DNA from: Gammaproteobacteria bacterium UBA2168
Lineage (GTDB): Bacteria; Pseudomonadota; Gammaproteobacteria; Pseudomonadales; Azotimanducaceae
NCBI GenBank assembly: GCA_002327525.1
Contig: DCWG01000127.1
Coordinates: 1-18,790 of the forward strand
Direction of reading: 5' to 3'
DNA: 18,790 nt
A program made the translations under genes and the position numbers. The first letter of the stretch is position 1, and the number at the start of each line of letters is the position of its first letter. This document shows, in pieces, positions 1 to 7,214 of the stretch. The notes under the pieces were generated by a model. It was not told the DNA's origin. It was given only the letters and a program-made list of their open reading frames with translations, and ran no database searches.

Positions 1-795
1 GCAGATCCGTGGCGCAATGGTCAGTTTTATCTGGCGCACTTCGCCATCACGGACGTCGATCAGGGTGAGCATCGTGAATTCGAGCGCTTCAGCCGCGGTC
101 ATCCGGATCTCGCGGGTACGAGCGCGCGGCCGTTCGCGGCCTGGCTCGAAGACTGGCGGCTGGAGGAGAGAGCGGGAGGTGGGTTCGCGCTGAGTGCCCG
201 TGAAAGCGGGTTCGCGGTGGAACTCGACTTTGCACCCGGGCGCGCCGTCGTCCCTAGGGGAGAGGGGGGATTGAGCCGTAAGGGGGCGGATCAGGCCTCT
301 TACTACTACTCCGTGCCGCGCCTGCAGGCAGCCGGGAGGCTGGTGTTCGATGGCAGATCGCGCGCGGTGACGGGGCTTGGCTGGCTCGATCGCGAGTGGA
401 GCACCAGTATGCTCGGCGAACGGCAGGTCGGCTGGGATTGGTTTGCCCTGATGTTGGACAACGGAGAAGATCTGTCCGTATTCCAATTGCGGCGCTCCGA
501 TGGTACGCGGGATCCTTACGATCACGGCGTGCTGGTGGACGGTGATGGTCGCGTGCACGCACTCGGTGGCGATGAGTTTCAACTTGCCCCTTTGCAGTTC
601 TGGCGCGATGGCCGTATGGTGCGTTGGCCGGTGGCGTGGCGTTTGATCGTGGGTGACCGGCACTACATTGTTAAAGCGATGGTTGAGGATCAGAGGATGG
701 ATACTCTGTTCACCTACTGGGAAGGTGCAGTAGAGGTACTTGACGAAGACGGCGCCCACCTGGGCGCGGGGTACATGGAGCTCACCGGCTATTAA
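1..795 (+). CDS. AttH/CrtC-like lipocalin-fold protein (predicted secreted hydrolase family), 5' end missing
   Basis: The frame is open from the first base, so the N-terminus lies outside the window and 264 residues are visible. The fragment begins with the pattern NGQFYLAHFAITD, followed by a FERFSRG stretch, then WLEDWRL. A tryptophan-rich core follows (GLGWLDREWSTS, GWDWFALMLDNG) and the protein ends in GYMELTGY. This series is typical of the AttH / carotenoid 1,2-hydratase-like family (COG5621), a tandem lipocalin-fold protein often encoded beside an ABC exporter of the AttEFG/MacB type. Known members are exported, but no signal peptide can be seen because that end is missing. A methionine at position 217 exists but would discard conserved sequence, so it is not the start. 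The true substrate of the family is poorly known. Family assignment is fairly sure; activity is not. Confidence 0.75.
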   Translation, partial: ADPWRNGQFYLAHFAITDVDQGEHREFERFSRGHPDLAGTSARPFAAWLEDWRLEERAGGGFALSARESGFAVELDFAPGRAVVPRGEGGLSRKGADQASYYYSVPRLQAAGRLVFDGRSRAVTGLGWLDREWSTSMLGERQVGWDWFALMLDNGEDLSVFQLRRSDGTRDPYDHGVLVDGDGRVHALGGDEFQLAPLQFWRDGRMVRWPVAWRLIVGDRHYIVKAMVEDQRMDTLFTYWEGAVEVLDEDGAHLGAGYMELTGY

Positions 796-1360
796 CCGGA
801 TACCAACCAACCTAGATTGGCAGCGTCTGGGTCAGCGTTACGCTGCAGAAGACCTGATCCTTTTTCGTGCGCGCTTCGACGACATGCGCCATCCCGTCAG
901 CGACAAGATCATGCAGCGTCTCGTACTCGAATCCGTCGATTGGGTGAATATGGTCGCTCTCGACCTCGATGGTCACTCCGTGATGGTGCGCCAGTACCGA
1001 TTCGGAGTGGGGTACTCGACGCTCGAGACACCCGGCGGCATGGTCGATCCTGGCGAAGACTCTCGTGTCGCCGCCGAGCGGGAACTGCTGGAGGAGACTG
1101 GCTACGGCCGTGGTAGCTGGCGCTACTTGGGTGCAGTGGAACCCAATCCCGCAATCCATGATCATCTGTGCCATCACTGGCTGGCGGAAGGCGTCGAGTG
1201 TTTACGCGCACCCCAGCCGGGTGAGGGAGAACTCATAGAAGTGGAGCTACTAACCCGCGAGCAGCTGTTCGAAGCGGTGGTGTCGGGTGAAATCAAGCAC
1301 GCCCTTGCACTGTCTGCGCTGTCGCGTGTATACAGCTTTTGGGGTGAAAATGTTGGTTGA
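740..1360 (+). CDS. NUDIX hydrolase (ADP-ribose pyrophosphatase-like)
   Basis: A complete NUDIX box is visible: GMVDPGE, then seven residues, then RELLEETGY. This fits GX5EX7REUXEEXGU, the metal-binding site that cleaves nucleoside diphosphate-X substrates. The preceding segment (VNMVALDLDGHSVMVRQYRFG) and the PGG turn resemble cytosolic ADP-ribose/nucleotide-sugar NUDIX enzymes of about 180 residues. The start is uncertain. The longest frame uses TTG at 740 and overlaps the upstream gene by 56 bases, with only a close-set AGAGG before it. The first in-frame ATG (884) would cut off the NLDWQRLGQRY segment, which looks conserved. An ATT at 791 or a start within the overlap are the alternatives. 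It sits between the AttH-like gene and the cyclic-di-GMP gene, and its substrate cannot be deduced. Confidence 0.82.
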   Translation: MTKTAPTWARGTWSSPAINRIPTNLDWQRLGQRYAAEDLILFRARFDDMRHPVSDKIMQRLVLESVDWVNMVALDLDGHSVMVRQYRFGVGYSTLETPGGMVDPGEDSRVAAERELLEETGYGRGSWRYLGAVEPNPAIHDHLCHHWLAEGVECLRAPQPGEGELIEVELLTREQLFEAVVSGEIKHALALSALSRVYSFWGENVG

Positions 1361-1416
1361 AACGGTCACAATTATGCATCTTCGGCCAGACGAGAACGTG
1401 CAGATCTCAAGCGTTC

Positions 1417-3729
1417 ATGAGCGAGCGTAGCGTGTCAGGCGCCAGTCCACAGGATACCTTCTCGAGGATGCACGCGAAGTCATCTGCATCCACAGGATCC
1501 GCCCGGTCCCTCGATTCCTCCGATGCGCAACCCGAAGGAGGGGCAACTGAATCGGGAGAAGCGCTACCGGGTGCGCGCTTGTTGCTGGTCGACGATAAAT
1601 CCGAACTGCTCGACTCGCTGCACGCACTGCTCACCGCTCATGGCTACGACGCTGAAAAGGCACTCGGCGGTCCTGCGGCAATGCAGGCGCTACGTGAGAA
1701 TTCTTACGATGTGATCCTGCTCGATCTCATCATGCCGGAGGTCAGTGGTCACGATATTCTCGACTTCGTGGCCCGTGAGATGCTCGACACCAAAGTCATC
1801 GTCGTGAGTGGAGATTCCAGTTTCAGCGGCGTTAAGCACGCCTTGCATTGTGGGGCGTTCGACTTCGTCAAAAAGCCCTATGAGGCAGGCGAGTTGATCG
1901 CCACCATGGAAACTGCGTTGCGTCAGTGCCATTTGGAGGCGGAAAACCATGCGATGGGTATCCGGCTGCAAAAGTCAGAGGAGTTGCACCGCTTCATCGT
2001 CGATAATTCACCCGACCTGGTGTACATGCTCGACCGTGATGGATGTTTCACCTTCGTCAACGAACGCATCGAGACGCTGCTCGGATACGAGCGCAACGAG
2101 CTGATCGGCAAACACTACTCTGAACTCGTGGACAAAGGTTATCTAAAGACTGCCCGCTATCGTTTCAATGAACGTCGTAGCGGCAATCGAGCGCGAGGCA
2201 GCGTGGAGTTGCGACTCAGAAGTCGTATCGTGCGCAAGGGTTCGCGCTTTCTGGATGCGCAGTCCATTTGGGTGGAACTGAGTGCGGAGGGGATCTACTC
2301 GGACGCCAATGAACGCAGTCCGGAGAATTTTGTCGGCACCTACGGCACGGCGCGCGACATCACACAGCGCAAGGAACACGAGCAGCAGATCAACTTTCAG
2401 GCCTATCATGACCTGCTTACGCATTTGCCCAATCGGGCGTTGCTGGAAGACCGCCTCAATCTTGCCATCACGCAGGCGCGACGTAACCAGGCGAAGTTGG
2501 CCGTGATGTTTTTGGACCTCGACCGCTTCAAGCTCGTCAACGACACCCTGGGCCACGGCATGGGTGATCGCCTCTTGCAGAACGTCGCACGGCGGCTGAA
2601 GACCTGTCTGCGAAGCGGCGATACGTTGTCGCGACACGGCGGCGACGAGTTCACGCTGCTGCTACCCGAGGTGCGTACGAAGGAAGACGTGGGCGTGATC
2701 GCGGCCAAGATCCTCGAAGCACTCAACAAGCCGTTCATCATCGACAACCACGAACTGTTCGTCGGCGCGAGTATCGGTGTGGCGATGTACCCTGAAGCGG
2801 GCGAGACGGTGGAATCGCTGATACAGAACGCCGACATCGCGATGTATCACACCAAGAGCCGTGGAAAGAATGGTTATGAGTTCTTCTCCGAAGAGATGAA
2901 TGCGCGCTTCTCCACCAGGCTCAACGTAGAACGTGAGCTGCGAAACGCGCTTGCGCAGGGAGAACTCAGGGTGTTCTACCAGCCACAGGTGGCGCTGGAG
3001 GATGGCTCCATCACCGGTGTGGAGGCACTTGTTCGCTGGCAGCATCCGGTACGCGGTCTGGTACCGCCGGATGACTTCCTGCCAATTGCGGAGGAAACAG
3101 GTCTCATCATGCTGATCGACGAGTTCGTGCAACAGCAGGCTTTCGACGATGTCGCGCGCTGGCGCCAGATGGGGTTCGCTGACATACGCATTTCCGTGAA
3201 TCTATCCGCGGTGCAGCTCGAGCAGGAGAATTTTGTCAAACGCTTCGTCGGTATGCTGCAAGCCTCGAACCTGCCGCCTGGGTCGGTCAAGGTGGAAATA
3301 ACGGAGAACACGCTGATGCAGGACATCGAAGCGATCATTCCGAAACTGCGGGCAATGCAGCGTCACGGAGTGCGCATCGCAATCGATGATTTCGGCACGG
3401 GCTACTCGTCGCTTTCGTACCTGCAGCAGTTCCCGATCAACACGCTAAAGGTCGATCGCTCTTTTGTCGCCAACATTTGTGCGGATGAGACCGATGCAAG
3501 CATCATAGATGCCATCGTCGCCATGGCGCGGGGCCTTAAAATCGACCTGATCGCGGAAGGTGTGGAGAACCGTACCCAGCTCAAGTACTTGTGCGCACAA
3601 GGTTGCAGCGAAGCGCAGGGCTACCTCTTCTCACGACCGGTGCCCGGCCCGGAGATTTGCAGTCTGCTCGAGCACAACAGTTTCGATACCCTGCTCAACT
3701 CCGCGCAGAAGGTTGCTGGCACGGTGTGA
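1417..3729 (+). CDS. Response regulator with REC-PAS-GGDEF-EAL domains (cyclic-di-GMP turnover)
   Basis: From ATG 1417 the protein has 770 residues; a TTG at 1357 would add 20. After a low-complexity Ser/Gly-rich stretch (about 1-50), a receiver domain spans about 53-168, with acidic pair D59/D60, phosphoacceptor D103 in LLDLIMPE, S131 and K153. A PAS domain follows (about 185-315, NSPDLVYMLDRDGCFTFVN). The GGDEF domain (about 330-490) keeps HGGDEF at 407-412 and an RxxD (RSGD) five residues before it, the usual product-inhibition site. The EAL domain (about 505-755) keeps E536 in EALVRW, N595 in SVNLSA, E628 in EITE, D657/D658 in IDDFGTG, K678, E714 in AEGVE and Q734. Both diguanylate cyclase and phosphodiesterase activity are therefore possible. 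There is no transmembrane segment, so it is cytoplasmic. No histidine kinase lies next to it in the window, so its phosphodonor is unknown. Confidence 0.93.
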   Translation: MSERSVSGASPQDTFSRMHAKSSASTGSARSLDSSDAQPEGGATESGEALPGARLLLVDDKSELLDSLHALLTAHGYDAEKALGGPAAMQALRENSYDVILLDLIMPEVSGHDILDFVAREMLDTKVIVVSGDSSFSGVKHALHCGAFDFVKKPYEAGELIATMETALRQCHLEAENHAMGIRLQKSEELHRFIVDNSPDLVYMLDRDGCFTFVNERIETLLGYERNELIGKHYSELVDKGYLKTARYRFNERRSGNRARGSVELRLRSRIVRKGSRFLDAQSIWVELSAEGIYSDANERSPENFVGTYGTARDITQRKEHEQQINFQAYHDLLTHLPNRALLEDRLNLAITQARRNQAKLAVMFLDLDRFKLVNDTLGHGMGDRLLQNVARRLKTCLRSGDTLSRHGGDEFTLLLPEVRTKEDVGVIAAKILEALNKPFIIDNHELFVGASIGVAMYPEAGETVESLIQNADIAMYHTKSRGKNGYEFFSEEMNARFSTRLNVERELRNALAQGELRVFYQPQVALEDGSITGVEALVRWQHPVRGLVPPDDFLPIAEETGLIMLIDEFVQQQAFDDVARWRQMGFADIRISVNLSAVQLEQENFVKRFVGMLQASNLPPGSVKVEITENTLMQDIEAIIPKLRAMQRHGVRIAIDDFGTGYSSLSYLQQFPINTLKVDRSFVANICADETDASIIDAIVAMARGLKIDLIAEGVENRTQLKYLCAQGCSEAQGYLFSRPVPGPEICSLLEHNSFDTLLNSAQKVAGTV

Positions 3730-3767
3730 TCCGCTCTCAAGCTCACGTATAGTTCCCGGTTTCCTGC

Positions 3768-3795
3768 CTTTCCCAGGGCGGTTGCCCAGGGGAGG
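3768..3795 (+). other. Imperfect hairpin between the c-di-GMP gene and the PLP enzyme gene
   Basis: GGGC-GGTT-GCCC forms the tip of the stem. After one A-A mismatch it continues as CCC paired with GGG, then through U-G and U-A pairs, giving about eleven pairs in all. There is no T-run after it, so a Rho-independent terminator is not well supported. It could be a leader structure of the gene at 3834 or a weak terminator of the gene ending at 3729. The rest of the 104-base gap shows nothing I recognise, and no known SAM or SAH riboswitch pattern is apparent. Confidence 0.3.
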
Positions 3796-3833
3796 TGGCC
3801 GGTGGGTTCGCCGCCCGAGAATCGTGAGAAGCC

Positions 3834-5063
3834 GTGAAGGGATTTACTAGCCAGATCGTTCATAGCGATCGTTTGGACGACATCGAGCATGGTTCGTTGC
3901 ACAAGCCCGTGCATGCGACGGTTGCGTATGGATACGAGGATGCGCGAGATCTGGCCGCTGTTTTTCAAGGCCGGTTATCGGGCTACACCTATGGCCGCCA
4001 GGTCAATCCGACCGTAGAAGCACTGCAGCGGAAGGTGAGTACGATGGAATCGGGGCTTGCCACGGTGTGCTTTTCCACGGGCATGGCGGCCATCGGCACC
4101 ATGCTGTTCGCCTTGTTGCGCAGTGGCGATCATTTCGTTTCCAGTTCGTTTCTGTTCGGCAATACCAACAGCCTGTTCACGAGTTTCGAAGCGCACGGGA
4201 TCGAAGTGGATTTCGTCGATGCGACGGACGTGAAAAACGTGGCGCGGGCGGTTCGGGAAAATACTCGCCTCGTGTTCGTGGAAACTATCGCCAATCCGCG
4301 TACTCAGGTCAGCGCCCTGGAGGAGATCGGTGAATTGTGCGAGCGGCGCGGGCTCGTCTACGTCGTGGACAACACGATGACCTCACCCTATCTGTTTCAA
4401 CCCGTGTCGGTGGGCGCATCCCTCGTCGTCAACAGTCTCACCAAGTATATCGGTGGGCATGGAAACGCACTCGGCGGCGCCGTCACGGAGACCGGCTGCT
4501 ACGATTGGGGCCAGTTCGACAACATATATGAAACCTATCGCGGCGCGGATCCGCGCATGTGGGCCGTTACACAGATCAAGAAGAAGGGGCTGCGCGATTT
4601 CGGTGCCGCGCTCGCTCCGGAAGCGGCACATCATATCGCCGTCGGTGCGGAGACCCTGGCGCTGCGCCTGGAACGCCAATGTGCGAACACGGCCGCACTG
4701 GTCGCGCTGCTCGACGGGCACGAAAAAGTGAGACAGGTCTACTATCCTGGCCTGGCGGAACATCCAGAGTGCGAGCGAGCTGAGCGCCTGTTTCGCTATC
4801 CAGGGGCGGTATTCAGCTTCGAGCTTGCCGAAGGCGTCGATCTGTGGACGTTCATGGATCATCTCGATGTGATCATCAAGTCGAGCAACCTGGGTGACAA
4901 TCGAACGCTGGCGATACCCGTCGCACACACCATCTACTACGAGATGGGAGCGGAGCGCCGGGCCAGCATGGGGATCGCGGATTCGTTGATTCGCATCTCC
5001 GTCGGCATCGAGGATGACGGGGATTTGATTGCAGATATGGAGCAGGCACTCGACGCCAGCTGA
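3834..5063 (+). CDS. Cystathionine gamma-synthase family PLP-dependent enzyme
   Basis: This 409-residue protein belongs to the Cys/Met metabolism PLP enzyme family (cystathionine gamma-synthase, O-acetylhomoserine sulfhydrylase, methionine gamma-lyase). The phosphate-binding tyrosine/arginine segment YTYGRQVNPT is at 51-60, the cofactor-contacting aspartate D179 is in VVDNTMTSPYL, and the Schiff-base lysine is K204 in NSLTKYIGGHGNALGG. The C-terminal SSNLGDNRTLAIPVAHT segment is also a family hallmark. The sequence resembles a proteobacterial subgroup usually annotated only as cystathionine gamma-synthase family, so the exact substrate (O-acyl-homoserine with cysteine, sulfide or another nucleophile, or an elimination) is undecided. 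The start is GTG, with a modest GTGAGAA about five bases upstream. The next gene begins 18 bases after its stop, suggesting cotranscription. A metR gene lies 12 kb away, but I see no MetR box in front of this gene. Confidence 0.88.
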   Translation: MKGFTSQIVHSDRLDDIEHGSLHKPVHATVAYGYEDARDLAAVFQGRLSGYTYGRQVNPTVEALQRKVSTMESGLATVCFSTGMAAIGTMLFALLRSGDHFVSSSFLFGNTNSLFTSFEAHGIEVDFVDATDVKNVARAVRENTRLVFVETIANPRTQVSALEEIGELCERRGLVYVVDNTMTSPYLFQPVSVGASLVVNSLTKYIGGHGNALGGAVTETGCYDWGQFDNIYETYRGADPRMWAVTQIKKKGLRDFGAALAPEAAHHIAVGAETLALRLERQCANTAALVALLDGHEKVRQVYYPGLAEHPECERAERLFRYPGAVFSFELAEGVDLWTFMDHLDVIIKSSNLGDNRTLAIPVAHTIYYEMGAERRASMGIADSLIRISVGIEDDGDLIADMEQALDAS

Positions 5064-5081
5064 GGAACACAGGAGAACGAA

Positions 5082-5849
5082 GTGAACAGACTGGAGGGCA
5101 AGGTAGCGGTCATTACCGGCGGTGCGGGCTGCATAGGTCGCGAAGCTGGTGTGTTGTTCGCCGCCGAGGGTGCGGACGTGCTATTAGTGGACATGGATGC
5201 GGCCGCGCTCGAGCAGGCAGTGAAAGAGATAGGCAGTAACCGTGTGAGTTACTGTGTTGCCGATGTAACCAGTGCTGAGGACAACGACGCCATGATAGCG
5301 ACTGCTGAGGAGCGCTACGGGGGAGTAGACGTTCTGCTGGCCAATGCCGGCATCGAGGGCGACGTGACACCGCTTGAAGAGTACTCGGAGGACATGTTCG
5401 ACAAGGTACTCTCGGTGAACGTGAAAGGCGTGTTTCTCGGGCTCAAATCCGCGATTCCGGCCATGCGTAAGCGGGGGGGCGGCAGCATCGTGATTACGTC
5501 TTCGGTCGCCGGTGTGCGGGGAACCCCGGGTATCAGCGCGTACGGCACCAGTAAGCACGCCGTGGTTGGCCTTATGCGGGCGGCTGCACTCGAATATGCT
5601 GCCGAGAATATCCGGGTCAACACGGTGAATCCGTCACCGGTCGAAACCCGGATGATGCGAAGCATCGAGGCGGGCATGGGTGGTGAACAAGCCCAGACGG
5701 TGAAGCAGGAGCTGGAAGCGCGCATTCCCAAGCAGCGCTATGCGGAGCCGGATGACATTGCGAGGATCATGCTGTTTCTCGCCGGCGACGAGTCGGACTG
5801 GGTGACGGGTTCCGTACAGATGGCGGACGGCGGTATGACGGTGGGCTAA
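5082..5849 (+). CDS. Short-chain dehydrogenase/reductase (SDR), FabG-like
   Basis: A 255-residue classical SDR. The nucleotide-binding glycine motif TGGAGCIG is at 12-19, NAG at 88-90, and N113 is in SVNVKG. The catalytic serine S141 is in TSSVAG, and Y154 and K158 are in SAYGTSK. The C-terminal VTGSVQMADGGMTVG is the usual SDR ending. D37 at the end of the second strand (VLLVDMDA) points to NAD(H) rather than NADP(H). It starts with GTG, preceded by AGGAGA at good spacing. It lies 18 bases after the PLP enzyme gene and is probably cotranscribed with it. The substrate is not predictable; the annotation '3-oxoacyl-ACP reductase' would be a guess. Confidence 0.88.
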   Translation: MNRLEGKVAVITGGAGCIGREAGVLFAAEGADVLLVDMDAAALEQAVKEIGSNRVSYCVADVTSAEDNDAMIATAEERYGGVDVLLANAGIEGDVTPLEEYSEDMFDKVLSVNVKGVFLGLKSAIPAMRKRGGGSIVITSSVAGVRGTPGISAYGTSKHAVVGLMRAAALEYAAENIRVNTVNPSPVETRMMRSIEAGMGGEQAQTVKQELEARIPKQRYAEPDDIARIMLFLAGDESDWVTGSVQMADGGMTVG

Positions 5850-5900
5850 GCGATTCTGCCTCGTATCTTGCTTGAAGGAAATGAACAGGAAACTGCGGAC

Positions 5901-6815
5901 ATGAGCGAAGCGCTCCTCGAAACCGATCTCGATTTACCCAACAAACGCCAGGGCAAGGTGCGCGATCTGTACGACGTGACGCTGGATGGCGGAACAGAGG
6001 CATTGCTCATCGTCGCTACTGATCGCATCAGCGCGTTTGACGTCGTGCTCGGTAACGGCTTGCCGGGCAAGGGTGTGGTGCTGACTCAGATATCCAGGTT
6101 CTGGTTCGATTATTTCGAGTCCGTAGTGGAACACCATCTGATCAGTACCGATCCAGCCGACGTTCCCGGTTTGACCGAGACGGAGCGCGCGAACCTCGCG
6201 GGGCGCATGATGCTGTGCCGAAAGACCCAGGTGGTGCCCATCGAGTGCATCGCGCGGGGTTACATCACTGGAAGCGGCTGGAAGGACTATCAGCGCTCGG
6301 GTGCGGTCTGTGGTATCGAGCTACCGGCTGGACTGGTCAACAGCGACCGACTGGAGGCGCCGCTGTTCACGCCATCCACCAAGGCGGAGTCCGGACATGA
6401 CGAGAACATCAGTTTCGAGCAAGGCGCGAAGATCGTCGGGCGCGAGACCATGGAATGGCTGCGCGATACCACGCTCATGCTGTATGTACGCGCGCGCGAC
6501 TACGCGCTGGAGCGGGGTATCATTCTGGCGGACACGAAATTCGAATTCGGCCGCACGCCGGAGGGTACCGTCATTCTGATAGATGAAATCTTCACACCGG
6601 ATAGTTCGCGGTTCTGGCCCGCCGAGGAGTGGCAGCCCGGGCGGGAACAGCCGAGTTTCGACAAACAAATCGTGCGCAATTACCTGGAGACCGTGGTGGA
6701 TGCGGGTGAGTGGGACAAGAACCCACCGGGACCGTTGCTGCCACCGGCGGTAGTGGAACGCAGCATTGCGCGCTACAGGGAGGCTTTCCGGTTGCTGACG
6801 GGGAAGGAACTCTAG
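5901..6815 (+). CDS. purC: Phosphoribosylaminoimidazole-succinocarboxamide synthase (SAICAR synthase)
   Basis: This enzyme joins CAIR and aspartate using ATP, a late step of de novo purine synthesis in the cytosol. The 304-residue protein has the N-terminal RQGKVRDLYDV motif at 16-26, ATDRISAFDVV, the CAIR-site segment VVPIECIARGYITGSGWKDY, and the late LIDEIFTPDSSRFWP motif. Its length fits the longer Ade1-type form rather than the roughly 240-residue E. coli form. I chose ATG 5901 because CAGGA lies about 10 bases upstream. A TTG at 5868 would add 11 non-conserved residues and has no better ribosome site. It sits 51 bases after the SDR gene and 17 bases before a gene for an unknown protein. 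No other purine gene is visible, so it is isolated from its pathway. Confidence 0.95.
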   Translation: MSEALLETDLDLPNKRQGKVRDLYDVTLDGGTEALLIVATDRISAFDVVLGNGLPGKGVVLTQISRFWFDYFESVVEHHLISTDPADVPGLTETERANLAGRMMLCRKTQVVPIECIARGYITGSGWKDYQRSGAVCGIELPAGLVNSDRLEAPLFTPSTKAESGHDENISFEQGAKIVGRETMEWLRDTTLMLYVRARDYALERGIILADTKFEFGRTPEGTVILIDEIFTPDSSRFWPAEEWQPGREQPSFDKQIVRNYLETVVDAGEWDKNPPGPLLPPAVVERSIARYREAFRLLTGKEL

Positions 6816-6824
6816 ACGTCTAGA
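6811..6824. repeat. Perfect 14-base palindrome over the purC stop codon
   Basis: TCTAGACGTCTAGA reads identically on both strands, contains two CTAG tetramers, and includes the purC stop (TAG, 6813-6815). It lies nine bases before the proposed start of the next gene. It may be an operator or a simple chance palindrome; as an RNA stem it has no loop, so a terminator is unlikely. Confidence 0.4.
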
Positions 6825-6832
6825 TCACCTTC

Positions 6833-7186
6833 GTGGAGTGGCACACATACAAGGGGTTGTGCGACAGGCCGGATGTCTGGTCCCGGTGGATGCTGGAGGA
6901 GACAATTGACCTGTTGGGCGATCGGGAAGTGCTGACAGGCTGCCTACGCGAGTGTCTGGACGGCGGGCCGATCGAAAAACCCGCGGACCATCACGGTGGC
7001 GAGTTGGCTGATATGTACCGGCTGGCGCTCGCTCACCACCGAGCGGTGCATATCGTTGCCGTCGTGCGCGAAGCGGCCGTCACCGGGCGAACGTCTGGGC
7101 GGACCCGTGAGCGTGGTCTCGGCGGATTCAGGCAGGCGTGGGAAGAGTATCAGCGCTTTCTCGAGAGCGGTGGATTGCAGCAATAG
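6833..7186 (+). CDS. Conserved-looking hypothetical protein, 117 residues
   Basis: I do not recognise this protein. From GTG 6833 it reads as a soluble, mostly helical protein without signal peptide or membrane segments. Visible features are an N-terminal EWHTYKGLCDRPDVWSRW segment, a central KPADHHGGELADMYRLALAHH stretch rich in histidine, and a C-terminal charged helix ending WEEYQRFLES. Paired histidines H73/H74 and H87/H88 could bind a metal or cofactor, but no known motif is complete. The frame has codon use like its neighbours and sits snugly between purC (17 bases) and the biotin carboxylase gene (28 bases), which supports a real gene in the same transcript. The ribosome site is weak, and an internal ATG at about residue 20 is the alternative start. 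Confidence 0.7.
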   Translation: MEWHTYKGLCDRPDVWSRWMLEETIDLLGDREVLTGCLRECLDGGPIEKPADHHGGELADMYRLALAHHRAVHIVAVVREAAVTGRTSGRTRERGLGGFRQAWEEYQRFLESGGLQQ

Positions 7187-7214
7187 AGATGTTTCAAGGA
7201 ACCATTACCGGCTG

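Noticed and set aside
3730..3833. A SAM or SAH riboswitch ahead of the cystathionine gamma-synthase-family gene.
   Set aside because: Only a simple hairpin can be seen; none of the conserved core sequences of known SAM/SAH riboswitches are present.
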